NCBI RefSeq assembly: GCF_900172325.1 | Contig: NZ_FWFR01000002.1 | Coordinates: 744,001-808,000 of the forward strand | Origin: Oceanibacterium hippocampi | GTDB lineage: Bacteria; Pseudomonadota; Alphaproteobacteria; Sneathiellales; Sneathiellaceae | Reading direction: 5' to 3' | DNA length: 64,000 bases | Part shown: one piece after another, positions 49,080-57,329 of the stretch | Numbering within the stretch: position 1 is the stretch's first letter | Layout: each line of letters opens with the position of its first letter | Notes under the pieces: generated by a model | What the model was told of the DNA's origin: nothing | Database searches by the model: none | Seen by the model: only the letters and a program-made list of their open reading frames with translations | Translations under genes and position numbers: made by a program

Positions 49080-49729
49080 GCGAGGAGGCCCGCCTCCGCG
49101 AGGAGATCTGCCGTCATGGCCGCTCGCTGTTCGAGCGTGGCCTGACCGGGGGGGCGTCCGGCAACATCTCGGCCCGCTGTCCGGACGGTGGCCTGCTGGT
49201 CACGCCGACCGGCGCGAGCCTCGGGCGCCTCGACCCCGACCGGCTGAGCCGCTTCGATGCCGCGGGCCGCCTGGTCGCGGGCGACGCGCCGACGAAGGAA
49301 ATGCCGCTGCACGGCGCCTTCTACGGGACCCGCGGCGAACGGACCGGCGCCGTGGTGCACCTGCATGCAACCCATTCGGTCGCGCTGTCGCTCCTGCCCG
49401 GCGGGGATCCCGACAACCTGTTGCCGCCGCTGACCGCCTATTCCGTGATGCGCCTCGGCAAGGTCAAGCTGCTCCCCTATTTCCGTCCCGGCGACCCGGC
49501 CATGGGCGACGCGGTCCGGAGCCTTGGCGGCCGGCGCTCCGCCGTGCTCCTCGCGAACCACGGACCGGTCGTCGCCGGAAAGGATCTCGAGGCCGCGGTC
49601 TGCGCCATCGAGGAACTGGAGGAGACGGCCAGGCTCGCCCTGCTCACTCGCGGCGCCAACCCGATCGGGCTGACCGACACGCAAGTAAGGGATCTCGTCA
49701 GTACGTTCGGGATCGAGTGGGACGACTGA
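49076..49729 (+). CDS. otnC: 3-oxo-tetronate 4-phosphate decarboxylase OtnC (class II aldolase family)
   Basis: GTG at 49076 overlaps the otnK stop (GTGA) and gives 217 residues. Class II aldolase signatures are visible: FERGLTGGASGNISARCPDG, LLVTPTGASLGRLDPD, KEMPLHGAFY, and the zinc ligands in VVHLHATHS plus HGPVVAGKDL. OtnC cleaves 3-oxo-tetronate 4-phosphate to dihydroxyacetone phosphate and CO2, which enters glycolysis. No isomerase (OtnI) or threonate dehydrogenase is adjacent. The last gene of the unit, it converges with the yghU-type gene, separated by a hairpin terminator. Confidence 0.94.
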   Translation: MSEEARLREEICRHGRSLFERGLTGGASGNISARCPDGGLLVTPTGASLGRLDPDRLSRFDAAGRLVAGDAPTKEMPLHGAFYGTRGERTGAVVHLHATHSVALSLLPGGDPDNLLPPLTAYSVMRLGKVKLLPYFRPGDPAMGDAVRSLGGRRSAVLLANHGPVVAGKDLEAAVCAIEELEETARLALLTRGANPIGLTDTQVRDLVSTFGIEWDD

Positions 49730-49833
49730 TTCCGGCTTGCTGCGGTTGCCACATCACGTTCCCCTGGATGCACCCGCGATAAGCAACAGCGCGTCGCTCC
49801 CGCCCGGGAAGGCTCACTGGACAGGCGCGCGAA

Positions 49834-49860
49834 GGCCCGGCCTCGACGAGAGACCGGGCC
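49834..49860. terminator. Hairpin between convergent otnC and yghU genes
   Basis: GGCCCGG (49834-49840) and CCGGGCC (49854-49860) form a 7 bp stem with a 13 nt loop, followed by GTCTTGATCG. It lies in the 147 nt between convergent genes and probably ends transcription from one or both sides. Confidence 0.5.
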
Positions 49861-49876
49861 GTCTTGATCGGTCGTT

Positions 49877-50752
49877 TCAGGCGGCGTTTTCAGGCGCCAG
49901 CTTGTCCTGGGTCTTCAGATCGAAGTCCGACGCGTCGTGGCGCTCGTGGAGTTGTCCGGCCGGGTCGCCCCAGGTGCGGTTCACCATCCGCCCGCGCCGG
50001 ACGGCCGGACGCGCGAGGATCTCGTCGGCCCAGCGGCGAACATTCTTGTAGCTTTCGACCTGCAGGAACTCGCCCGCGCCATAAGCCTGGCCCAGCACCA
50101 GATTGCCATACCAGGGAAACGTGACCATGTCGGCGATGGTGTAATCGTCGCCACTGAGGTACCGGCGAGCGGAGAGTTCCCGGTCCAGCACGTCCAGCTG
50201 GCGCTTCACCTCCATGGTGAAGCGGTTGATCGGATATTCGAACTTCTCGGGCGCATAAGCGTAGAAATGCCCGAACCCGCCGCCGAGATAGGGGGCCGAA
50301 CCCTGCAGCCAGAACAGCCAGTTCAGTGCCTCGGTACGGGCGGCCGGGTCCTTCGGCAGGAAGTGGCCGAACTTCTCGGCGAGGTAGAGCAGAATGGCGC
50401 CGGATTCAAAGACGCGGCTGCCGGTCCCGGTGTCGAGCAGCACCGGGATCTTCGAGTTCGGGTTGAGCTCTACGAAGCCGGAGGAGAACTGCTCGCCATC
50501 GGCAATCCGGATCAGGTGGGCGTCATATTCCGCGCCGGTCTCGCCCAGGGCCAGCAGCTCCTCGAGCATGATGGTGACCTTCTGGCCGTTCGGCGTCCCG
50601 AGCGAATAGAGCTGCAACGGATGCTCGCCGCGGGGCAGCTTGGCCTCGTGCGTGGCCCCCGCGATCGGGCGGTTAATCTTGGACCAGTTCCCGCCGTTCT
50701 CGGCGTCCCAGACCCAGACCTTGGGCGGCTCGTAAGAAGCTGTATCAGACAT
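49877..50752 (-). CDS. yghU: Glutathione S-transferase family protein, YghU-type
   Basis: This 291-residue protein follows E. coli YghU closely: KVWVWDAENGGNWSKINRPI, HPLQLYSLGTPNGQKVTIML, EELLALGETGAEYDAHLIRI, NPNSKIPVLLD and RVFESGAILLYLAEKFGHFL are all in place, with ERHDASDF at the C-terminus. YghU binds glutathione disulfide-type ligands and has disulfide-bond reductase and peroxidase activity. The N-terminal thioredoxin fold lacks a catalytic cysteine, as in YghU. It lies downstream of a TetR gene on the same strand with 105 nt between. With FrnE- and AhpD-like genes it forms a thiol/redox group. Confidence 0.95.
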   Translation of the reverse strand: MSDTASYEPPKVWVWDAENGGNWSKINRPIAGATHEAKLPRGEHPLQLYSLGTPNGQKVTIMLEELLALGETGAEYDAHLIRIADGEQFSSGFVELNPNSKIPVLLDTGTGSRVFESGAILLYLAEKFGHFLPKDPAARTEALNWLFWLQGSAPYLGGGFGHFYAYAPEKFEYPINRFTMEVKRQLDVLDRELSARRYLSGDDYTIADMVTFPWYGNLVLGQAYGAGEFLQVESYKNVRRWADEILARPAVRRGRMVNRTWGDPAGQLHERHDASDFDLKTQDKLAPENAA

Positions 50753-50857
50753 GATCCTGTTCTCTTCCCTTCTTCATGTTGGCGGCAGCGCCGAACGACG
50801 CGACCTGCCGGATTTCGGACGATCCTTCGGAATGGGCGTGGCCTGAAACCACCTCAT

Positions 50858-51493
50858 TCACGGGCATGCGTGCCCATCCTGCTTCGGCATGCCGGCGGGG
50901 TTCGCCCGCAGGCATCGGACCTCTCGCGCCATGTCGTCGGCCAGCGCGGCGACATCAGCCTGGTTCGTGCCAAGATGCATTTCGAAGCGCAGCGCGGCGA
51001 TGTTCGCCTGGAACCTGCGGGCGAGCCGGTCGACATCCGCGTCGGGGTGCAGCTCGCCGGCTGTCCTGGCCCGCGCGAAAACCGCTGCGAACTCCTGCCG
51101 CATGCCTGCCAGGTAGGCGCGTGTCCGCTCGGCAATGACCGGTTCGGTCGCACAGCTGTCGACCAGCGACCTCGTCAACATGCAGGCCTGCCGCGCGGCA
51201 TCGTCCGGCGAAAGCCGCGCGTAAGCGCGGATGTGCTCGGCGAGGCCCTCGAGCGGCGAGGACGCCTTTGCCATCTGTTCACGGAACCGCGCACGGGCTG
51301 CCTCGAAATATCGCTCCAGTGCCAGCAGATACAGGTTCTCCTTGCTGGAGAAGGCCGCATAGATGCTGCCCGGCTTCATCTTAAGCGTCGTTTCCAGGTC
51401 CTTGAGCGAGGTTGCGTGGTAGCCCCTGTCCCAGAAAAGGGACATCGCCGCGTCCAGCGCGGTGTCTCGGTCGTATGGGGCGGCACGTTTCAT
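50858..51493 (-). CDS. TetR family transcriptional regulator
   Basis: The ATG at 51493 gives 211 residues. The helix-turn-helix lies in the N-terminal 50 residues: DTALDAAMSLFWDRGYHATS, then LKDLETTLKMKPGSIYAAFS, and SKENLYLLALERYF, the standard TetR_N layout. The C-terminal domain (about 80-190) has helices around RQACMLTRSLVDSC and a Cys residue that could sense thiol stress; this is inference. It lies 62 nt downstream of the FrnE-type gene and before yghU, so probably in one operon. Two operator-like palindromes in front of the AhpD-like gene, TTGAGTGATTGCTCAA and TTGAGCGATCACTCAA, are good TetR-type targets. Confidence 0.9.
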   Translation of the reverse strand: MKRAAPYDRDTALDAAMSLFWDRGYHATSLKDLETTLKMKPGSIYAAFSSKENLYLLALERYFEAARARFREQMAKASSPLEGLAEHIRAYARLSPDDAARQACMLTRSLVDSCATEPVIAERTRAYLAGMRQEFAAVFARARTAGELHPDADVDRLARRFQANIAALRFEMHLGTNQADVAALADDMAREVRCLRANPAGMPKQDGHACP

Positions 51494-51555
51494 GATCCAA
51501 AGTCCCCCCGTGGCCGGCCGCTGCGCCATCGTCCGCAACGCCGTTTCACAGGATT

Positions 51556-52221
51556 TCAACCGGTTGCCTGGTCCTGCATCCCGGCCAGCTGTTCCAGGAT
51601 GCGCGTATAGTTCTCGACGCCCTGCGCGCCGGTGACAAGGTGGCGGCGGTTGAAGATCATCGCCGGGACACCCCGAATACCCTGGCTCACCCAGAAGTTC
51701 TCGACATTGCGCACCTCGGCGGCATACCGCTGGTCGGCAAGAACGGCCAGGGCCTCGGACCGGTCCAGTCCGACATCGGCGGCGACGTCCGCCAGCACGT
51801 TGTCGTCGGACAGATCCCGTCGATCGGTGAAATGGGCCGCGAACAGCGCCTGCTTCAACGCATGCTTCCGGCCCTGCTGGTCGGACCAGTGGAGAAGCTG
51901 ATGCGTGTTGAAGGTGTTGTGCATGCGCATGTCGTCGGCAAACCGGAAGACGAAACCTAGATCCGTGCCGAGTTCCGTCATCCTTACCCGGCTCGCTTCG
52001 GACTGCTCCGGAGTCGAGCCGTATTTCTCGACGATATGCTCGCGCAGGTTCTGCCCCTCCGGGGGCATGTCGGGGTTCAGCTCGAACGGATGCCAGTGGA
52101 TCTCATGCGCCGTGCCGGTCGCATCGAGAGCCCGGGCAAGCTGCCTGTAGCCGATGATGCACCAGGGGCACACGACGTCCGAAACGATATCGATCCGGAG
52201 CGGTTCTGACTGGGTCGTCAT
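51556..52221 (-). CDS. FrnE-type DsbA family oxidoreductase
   Basis: This 221-residue protein has a thioredoxin-like fold with CPWC (Cys18-Cys21) in IDIVSDVVCPWCIIGYRQL, and further FrnE markers WHPFELNPDMPPEGQNLREH and HALKQALFAAHFTDRRDLSD. The cis-Pro loop is GVPAMIFNRRHLVTGAQ. No signal peptide is present, so it is a cytoplasmic FrnE-like disulfide oxidoreductase, a group linked to oxidative stress resistance. It starts the unit with TetR and yghU. A 12 bp stem-loop separates it from the upstream AhpD-like gene. Confidence 0.93.
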   Translation of the reverse strand: MTTQSEPLRIDIVSDVVCPWCIIGYRQLARALDATGTAHEIHWHPFELNPDMPPEGQNLREHIVEKYGSTPEQSEASRVRMTELGTDLGFVFRFADDMRMHNTFNTHQLLHWSDQQGRKHALKQALFAAHFTDRRDLSDDNVLADVAADVGLDRSEALAVLADQRYAAEVRNVENFWVSQGIRGVPAMIFNRRHLVTGAQGVENYTRILEQLAGMQDQATG

Positions 52222-52281
52222 GATATCTCCTTCAAACCCGATTCTCGCGCCTCGACACCGCCGCTCGCAACCGGGACCGGT

Positions 52282-52309
52282 GCCGGCCCGGTTCGGAAAC
52301 CGGGCCGGC
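52282..52309 (-). terminator. Strong 12 bp hairpin after AhpD-like gene
   Basis: GCCGGCCCGGTT (52282-52293), a CGGA tetraloop and AACCGGGCCGGC (52298-52309) form a perfect 12 bp stem in the 96 nt between the AhpD-like and FrnE-type genes. No long T-run follows, but its strength and place suggest a terminator that makes AhpD a separate unit. Confidence 0.65.
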
Positions 52310-52317
52310 CTGATCGC

Positions 52318-52872
52318 TCAGGCGGCTTCGTGCCACTCGAACTTCTGGAATGCCCGGTCAACAGGGGTATTGGCAAGGTGGTTGGTGTAATTCGACATCA
52401 CCTTCTGGGAATAGCCGAGAATGACCTCGAGGATATTCCGCTTGGTGAACCCCGCATCCAGGAAGGCCTGCACCGATGCATCATCGACGTTGCCGCGATC
52501 GCGAACCAGCTTCAGGGTGAAGTCGCGCAGCGCCTCGAGCCGGGCGTTCGGCAGCGGCGTCTTGTTACGGAGCGCTTCGGTGATGGCGTCGTCCACGCCC
52601 ATGTTCTTGGCGATCCCGGTATGGGCCGGCACGCAATAATGGCAGGCATTCTCGACATTCACGGTCTGCCAGACCACCGTCAGTTCGTCCTTGTCGAAGC
52701 TCGAGTTCACGAACAGCTCGTGGACACGCTGGTAGGCTTCCAGAAGGCCCGGGGCCTCGGCCATGACGGCGTGCAGGCCGGGGATCCTGCCGAAGGCATT
52801 CTTCGATTTGGTGAGCAGTGCCTTGCTGCCCTCGGGCGCGGTCGCTTCGTCGTGCAAGGTGAAGGTGGTCAT
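52318..52872 (-). CDS. Carboxymuconolactone decarboxylase/AhpD-like peroxidase family protein
   Basis: The ATG at 52872 lies 6 nt after AGGAG and gives 184 residues; an upstream in-frame extension runs through the operator region and is unlikely. The AhpD-type motif is ENACHYCVPAH (Cys77, Cys80, His84), with Glu63 in KDELTVVW as the proton-relay residue. AhpD-like proteins reduce peroxides or regenerate peroxiredoxins through the CxxC pair. It is preceded by two palindromes that are likely bound by the TetR protein encoded 1.4 kb downstream. Divergent from the histidine kinase gene. Confidence 0.9.
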   Translation of the reverse strand: MTTFTLHDEATAPEGSKALLTKSKNAFGRIPGLHAVMAEAPGLLEAYQRVHELFVNSSFDKDELTVVWQTVNVENACHYCVPAHTGIAKNMGVDDAITEALRNKTPLPNARLEALRDFTLKLVRDRGNVDDASVQAFLDAGFTKRNILEVILGYSQKVMSNYTNHLANTPVDRAFQKFEWHEAA

Positions 52873-52967
52873 CGGTAACTCCTGGTTTGGTCGCCGGCCC
52901 TCTGCCCGTGGCGGGCTTTCCGGTCCGGTCGATGGTTCGTCATCGGTGTTCGCAAGAGATGGGGGCA

Positions 52968-53007
52968 TTGAGTGATTGCTCAATGCTGTTTTTGAGCGAT
53001 CACTCAA
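52968..53007. promoter_or_regulatory. Twin TetR-type operators
   Basis: Two related 16 bp palindromes lie 24 bp apart centre to centre: TTGAGTGATTGCTCAA (52968-52983, extended by GCA/TGC to 52965-52986) and TTGAGCGATCACTCAA (52992-53007). Consensus TTGAGYGATYRCTCAA. They stand 96-135 nt before the AhpD-like start. The spacing fits cooperative binding of two TetR dimers on nearby DNA faces. Confidence 0.7.
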
Positions 53008-53170
53008 ACGTGAAGGCTGTCGCGGGGATCACCGGGCGACTGCGACCACCGCCGAATTTCAATGGACATCGAATTTGAGTTATTGGGTCGGCGCTTCCGT
53101 TCCGCCATAATGAAGCCGGAAATCAGCGGACATGTGAACTTGTTCCGGAACGCTGTACTGCGTCTATTCA

Positions 53171-54712
53171 ATGCAAACGCAAGTAATCTGTCGCATGCGC
53201 ATGAAAGCAATTACGGGATTAGTTGACGATCCATGCGAATGGCAGTGGAAAACCGATGCGTTTCTGCGTTTGACCATTGCCGGCGCCGGCAAGCGTCCCG
53301 GCGCGAACCTGTTTCTTCCCCTGGGTTGGGAGGGAGTTTCCCTGGACGAACTCGCGCAGGGTTCCTTCCCGGCCGGCGCGGCGAACCTGATCCGCGAACG
53401 GAAACCGTTCTTCGACTGGGTTGTCCCCTATTCCGACGATTCCCAAACCGAACAAATGGTGCTTCTCAATGGCGAGCCCGTGTTCGATGGCGGGCTCGAT
53501 TTCCGCGGCTATGTGGGGACCGGCCGCGCGGTCAATGGCAACAGCGACACCGCAACGCGGAACGCCCAGGCGCACGAGTTGCTTGTCGGCGCGATGGAGA
53601 GCATTTCCGAAGGCTTCGCGCTCTATGACGCCGACGACCGCCTGGTCATCTTCAACAGCAACTACAATTTCTTCAAGGACCGGGATCTGCGCGTCATGCG
53701 CAAGGGATCGCGGTTCGAGGAGATCGTCAGGGCTGCGGCCGACCACGGTTATTACCCGGCCGCGAAAGAGCAGAAGGCGCCCTGGATCGACGAGCGGATC
53801 CGGTATCACAACGACCCCAAGGGGCTTTTCGAGGTCCAGCTCTGCGACGGCCGGTGGCTGCAGATCGTCGAGCGGAAAACCTCGAGCGGCGGCACCGTTA
53901 CCGTCAACACCGACATCACGGCGAAGAAGCACCACGACGAGGCCCAGCGTCAGGCGCAGAAACTGCAGGCGCTCGGACAACTGACCAGCGGGGTCGCGCA
54001 CGATTTCAGCAATGTCCTGCTGGCACTCGAGTGCAATTTCGAGCAGCTGAAACTGGCCGTGCGGACGGGAAAATCACCGTGGACGCACCTCAACGCGTGC
54101 GGCGCCGCGGTCGAGATCGCCCAGGGCCTGACCCAGCGACTCCTGGCCTTCGCGCGCCGCCAGCCGCTGCAGCCGAGCGTTGTCGATGTCAACGAGATCC
54201 TGCGCGAACTGCACAGCATCCTGCGTTCTACGTTCGATGAGACCATTGCGATCGAGATCGTGCCCGCAGCGTCGTCTTGCCCGGTTCTCGTCGACCCGAC
54301 CCAACTGCAGAGCGCGCTGCTCAATCTCTCGCTGAATGCCCGCGACGCCATGCCCGACGGCGGGATTCTGCGAATTGATTGCCGTTCAGGTTTTCTGGGG
54401 CAGGACTGGGCATCGCGGCATCTCGACATGAAGCCGGGGTCGTATGTCACGATTTCCGTCGCGGACAATGGCCATGGCATGACCCGCGAGGTCGCCGAGC
54501 GCGCGGTCGAACCGTTCTTCACGACTAAGGAACCCGGCAAGGGAAGCGGCCTCGGCCTCAGCATGTGTTACGGCTTCATCAAGCAGTCCGGCGGTGATAT
54601 CGAGATTGAAAGCGAACTTGGCCGCCGTACCGTCATCCGCATCGTCCTGCCGAAGGTGGAGACCGGGACCGATGAGCGACCCGGGCGCCCGCGAGGCGAT
54701 CCGGGGTCCTGA
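53171..54712 (+). CDS. PAS-domain sensor histidine kinase (orphan, soluble)
   Basis: This 513-residue protein has a PAS-like region at residues 15-120 (CEWQWKTDAFLRLT), a second PAS domain at about 138-255 (AMESISEGFALYDADDRLVI) and a kinase core. The dimerisation/H-box has the phospho-acceptor His277 in LTSGVAHDFSN; the ATPase part has the N-box NLSLNARDAMPDGG, G1 DNGHGM (432-437), F-box PFFTTK and G2 GKGSGLGLS. No transmembrane helix or signal peptide is visible, so it senses a cytoplasmic cue. No receiver domain or response regulator gene is adjacent, so it is an orphan; its partner must lie outside the window. A 16-codon frame starting at 54671 does not resemble a receiver. Confidence 0.92.
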   Translation: MQTQVICRMRMKAITGLVDDPCEWQWKTDAFLRLTIAGAGKRPGANLFLPLGWEGVSLDELAQGSFPAGAANLIRERKPFFDWVVPYSDDSQTEQMVLLNGEPVFDGGLDFRGYVGTGRAVNGNSDTATRNAQAHELLVGAMESISEGFALYDADDRLVIFNSNYNFFKDRDLRVMRKGSRFEEIVRAAADHGYYPAAKEQKAPWIDERIRYHNDPKGLFEVQLCDGRWLQIVERKTSSGGTVTVNTDITAKKHHDEAQRQAQKLQALGQLTSGVAHDFSNVLLALECNFEQLKLAVRTGKSPWTHLNACGAAVEIAQGLTQRLLAFARRQPLQPSVVDVNEILRELHSILRSTFDETIAIEIVPAASSCPVLVDPTQLQSALLNLSLNARDAMPDGGILRIDCRSGFLGQDWASRHLDMKPGSYVTISVADNGHGMTREVAERAVEPFFTTKEPGKGSGLGLSMCYGFIKQSGGDIEIESELGRRTVIRIVLPKVETGTDERPGRPRGDPGS

Positions 54713-55059
54713 CCGGGAGTGATCCCCGCGACCGGAGCCGGCCGGGCGCGCGGCGGTCAGCCGGATTGCGGTCCGAGGCGATTTCAAACACTCTTCAGTA
54801 GAAGAGATCACCCACCCGTCCCTGGCGCCCTGCATCATTCGGCGAACAACGATTACCCGAATGAACACCCCGGCAGTTCATCGGAGCAATCATGGCGAAT
54901 ACCCTTGAGCCGGCGTTTTGCAGTCCATCACTATGTACTCGACTTATCCAATTAATCTCAACGCTATGTCAGTTCGACTGCCATCAAGACGTTACGATTT
55001 GGTCGACGGGAGAGCCTGATTGAGAACCGTAGCTTCATGACAGGGAAGGAGTACATAAA
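54713..55059 (+). other. Intergenic region between histidine kinase and binding-protein genes
   Basis: This 347 nt stretch has no gene I can support. The first 70 nt are GC-rich with imperfect dyads that may end the kinase transcript. From about 54900 to 55010 it is AT-richer (for example CGACTTATCCAATTAATCTC) and probably holds the promoter and control site of the downstream transporter operon. A 78-codon frame at 54719-54955 lacks a ribosome binding site and family resemblance. A good AAGGAG site lies 8 nt before the GTG at 55060. Confidence 0.5.
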
Positions 55060-56130
55060 GTGACTTCAGGACGAAACATCGGCAGCTTGCTGCTCGTGGC
55101 GTCGGTTGCAGCTCTCGGGCTCACTCTGGGAGGACCGGCAACGGCAGCAGACAAGTATGTCACGTTTGCCGGATGGGGCGGCGTCACACAGGAAGCCGAG
55201 CGGAAGGCCTATTTCGAAAGCGCCGAGAAGGAACTCGGCCTCACCGTGCGGGAGGACCGGCATGGCGGATACGGCGGTCTGAAGGCGCATGTGCAGGCCG
55301 GAAACGTATCCTGGGACATCGTCGGCACCGGTTTCGCGATCTGCGAACGCGCCGTCAAAAACGGCCTCGCCGAGGAACTCGACTACAGCAAGATCGATAC
55401 GAGCAACCTGCCCCCTGAGTTCGTCAGGCCGCATTACGTCGGTCTCTGGACGTTTTCCTACGGGATCGCCTACCGGGCCGACAAGTATGGCGACAACCCG
55501 CCGCAGGGATGGGCCGATTTCTGGGACGTGAAGAAGTTCCCGGGTCGCCGCTCGCTCTGGGCCAGCGGGCGATATGTGCTTGAAGCCGCCCTGATGGCGG
55601 ACGGCGTCGCCCCGGGCGAGGTCTACAATGGCCTCATGGGCGACGGCGGCGTCGATCGCGCCTTCAAGAAGCTCGAGGAGATCAAGCCTGACGTCGCCGT
55701 CTGGTGGACCTCGCAGGGCCAGGCCATGCAATTGATCCGGGACGGCGAGGTCGACATGATCCTGCTGGCCAACGGACGCGCAGGCGCATTGGCCGACGAC
55801 GGCGCAGCAGTCGGTTTCCAGTTCAATCAGGCGCTTCTGGATGTCGAAGGGTTCATGATTCCGAAGGGTGCCCCGCACCCGGAACTGGCCTACGAGGTCA
55901 TCAATCACAGCTTGAAGGCAATGCCTCAAGCCATGTTCACGAAGCACATCCAGTACGGCCCGACGAACCCCAAGGCATACGACACCGGAGAGATCTCGCC
56001 GGAACAGGCGGCGAAGCTTCCGACGTCCCCGGAAAACATGCCGAAACAGGGGATCGTTTCCGCGGAGTGGTACGCGTCGCAGGCGGGAGAAGACTCTCTC
56101 GCGCGTTTCGCGACGTTTCTTCAGCAGTAG
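55060..56130 (+). CDS. Extracellular substrate-binding protein, PotD-like
   Basis: GTG at 55060 follows AAGGAG by 8 nt and gives 356 residues. A signal peptide spans about 1-31 (GNIGSLL-type hydrophobic core, cleavage ATA|AD). The mature protein begins KYVTFAGWGGVTQEAERKAY, a PotD-like pattern, with VQAGNVSWDIVGTGFAICERA and the later AVWWTSQGQAMQLIRDGEVDM that line the ligand cleft in this family. It is followed by a strong stem-loop and then the ATPase gene. It would bind the substrate of the second Pot-like/HyuAB locus. The ligand is unknown. Confidence 0.92.
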   Translation: MTSGRNIGSLLLVASVAALGLTLGGPATAADKYVTFAGWGGVTQEAERKAYFESAEKELGLTVREDRHGGYGGLKAHVQAGNVSWDIVGTGFAICERAVKNGLAEELDYSKIDTSNLPPEFVRPHYVGLWTFSYGIAYRADKYGDNPPQGWADFWDVKKFPGRRSLWASGRYVLEAALMADGVAPGEVYNGLMGDGGVDRAFKKLEEIKPDVAVWWTSQGQAMQLIRDGEVDMILLANGRAGALADDGAAVGFQFNQALLDVEGFMIPKGAPHPELAYEVINHSLKAMPQAMFTKHIQYGPTNPKAYDTGEISPEQAAKLPTSPENMPKQGIVSAEWYASQAGEDSLARFATFLQQ

Positions 56131-56137
56131 CGGCACC

Positions 56138-56166
56138 GGGGCCGGCCCCCTACGGGAGCCGGCCCC
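56138..56166 (+). terminator. Strong stem-loop directly after binding-protein gene
   Basis: GGGGCCGGC (56138-56146) and GCCGGCCCC (56158-56166) form a 9 bp stem, extendable by an inner CCC/GGG, with a small loop; it starts 8 nt after the binding-protein stop and 78 nt before the ATPase gene. No T-run. It probably protects or attenuates the transcript so that binding protein exceeds ATPase. Confidence 0.65.
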
Positions 56167-56243
56167 ATCCGCCTTGACATGATCGGCAGGGCCAGAACGC
56201 CCTGTCTGTCGACGTTCCAGACCCGAGACAGTGGAATACGCCC

Positions 56244-57317
56244 GTGAACGCCTCTTCGCTCCCGATCCGTCTGAATGACATCAGCAAGCATTATGGATCT
56301 GTAGCGGCGCTGTCCTCCGTATCGCTCGATATCGAGGCCGGCGAGTTCGTCACGCTTCTCGGCCCGTCCGGTTCCGGCAAGACGACCCTTCTGAATATCA
56401 TCGCTGGCTTCATCCGGCTCGATTCCGGCGCCGTCCATTTTGGCGACACCGATGTCTCGTTCCTGCCGCCGCACAAGCGCGACCTGGGCATGGTCTTTCA
56501 GAACTACGCCCTGTTTCCGCACATGAGCGTCGCCGGCAATGTCGGGTTTCCCTTGCGCCCGCGAAAATACGCGAAGGCCGATATCGCTCGACGGGTCGAA
56601 CGGGCGCTCGAACTGGTCCGCCTGGGCGGCTATGGCGAACGGCGCGTCAGCGAGCTTTCGGGCGGCCAGCGCCAGCGCGTGGCCCTGGCCCGGGCCGTCG
56701 TGTTCGAGCCCAAGATCATCCTGATGGACGAGCCCCTCTCCGCGCTGGACAAGCAGCTCCGCGAAGAGATGCAGATCGAGCTCCGTCACCTGCATTCCAC
56801 GCTCGGCGCAACGACGGTCTACGTCACCCATGACCAGCGCGAAGCGCTCACGATGAGTGACCGCATCGCCATCCTCAGCGATGGAAAACTGGATCAGGTC
56901 GACACGCCGCAGGAACTCTACGATGCCCCGAAATCGCGTTTCGTCGCGGAGTTCGTGGGTGAATCGACGCTCATTCCGGTTTCACGGATCGACGACAGGC
57001 GGGTCAGGTTCGGCGTCAGCGAACTGCGGACGGAACGCGCCCTGCCCTCCGGCGAGCAGCTTCTCCTCGCGATCCGTTCGGAGAAACTGAGATTCTCCGG
57101 GGAGGCCGGCGACGACGTGAACTCCCTGCCCGGCTCCGTGGAGGAAATCATCTACCAGGGCGACAGTATCCTGGTCTTCCTGACGCTCGAAGGCGGCGGT
57201 CGTATCTCGATGCGGCGTCCGGCACGGCACGACAGCAACGTCGCCATTCCCGCCGTCGGGGAACGCATCGGACTTGGATTGCACCCGTCCCACACGGTCG
57301 TCGTCCCGGCGGACTGA
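56244..57317 (+). CDS. ABC transporter ATP-binding protein, PotA-like
   Basis: This 357-residue ATPase has Walker A GPSGSGKT at residues 40-47, the signature LSGGQRQRVALARAVV, Walker B IILMDEPLSALDKQLR and H-loop VTHDQREALTMSD. A TOBE-like domain makes up the C-terminal 110 residues. It follows the binding-protein gene on the plus strand but the two matching permease genes are on the opposite strand, converging with it: their coding regions end 12 nt apart. So this transporter is assembled from two separate transcripts, which is unusual for the family. Confidence 0.93.
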   Translation: MNASSLPIRLNDISKHYGSVAALSSVSLDIEAGEFVTLLGPSGSGKTTLLNIIAGFIRLDSGAVHFGDTDVSFLPPHKRDLGMVFQNYALFPHMSVAGNVGFPLRPRKYAKADIARRVERALELVRLGGYGERRVSELSGGQRQRVALARAVVFEPKIILMDEPLSALDKQLREEMQIELRHLHSTLGATTVYVTHDQREALTMSDRIAILSDGKLDQVDTPQELYDAPKSRFVAEFVGESTLIPVSRIDDRRVRFGVSELRTERALPSGEQLLLAIRSEKLRFSGEAGDDVNSLPGSVEEIIYQGDSILVFLTLEGGGRISMRRPARHDSNVAIPAVGERIGLGLHPSHTVVVPAD

Positions 57318-57329
57318 CCGTACCATCGC

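Noticed and set aside
54671-54721. Remnant of a response regulator after the histidine kinase
   Set aside because: The ATG at 54671 opens only a 16-codon frame with no receiver-domain residues.
54719-54955. Possible small gene of 78 codons between the kinase and the binding-protein gene
   Set aside because: No ribosome binding site, no resemblance to known proteins, and composition unlike neighbouring genes; treated as intergenic.
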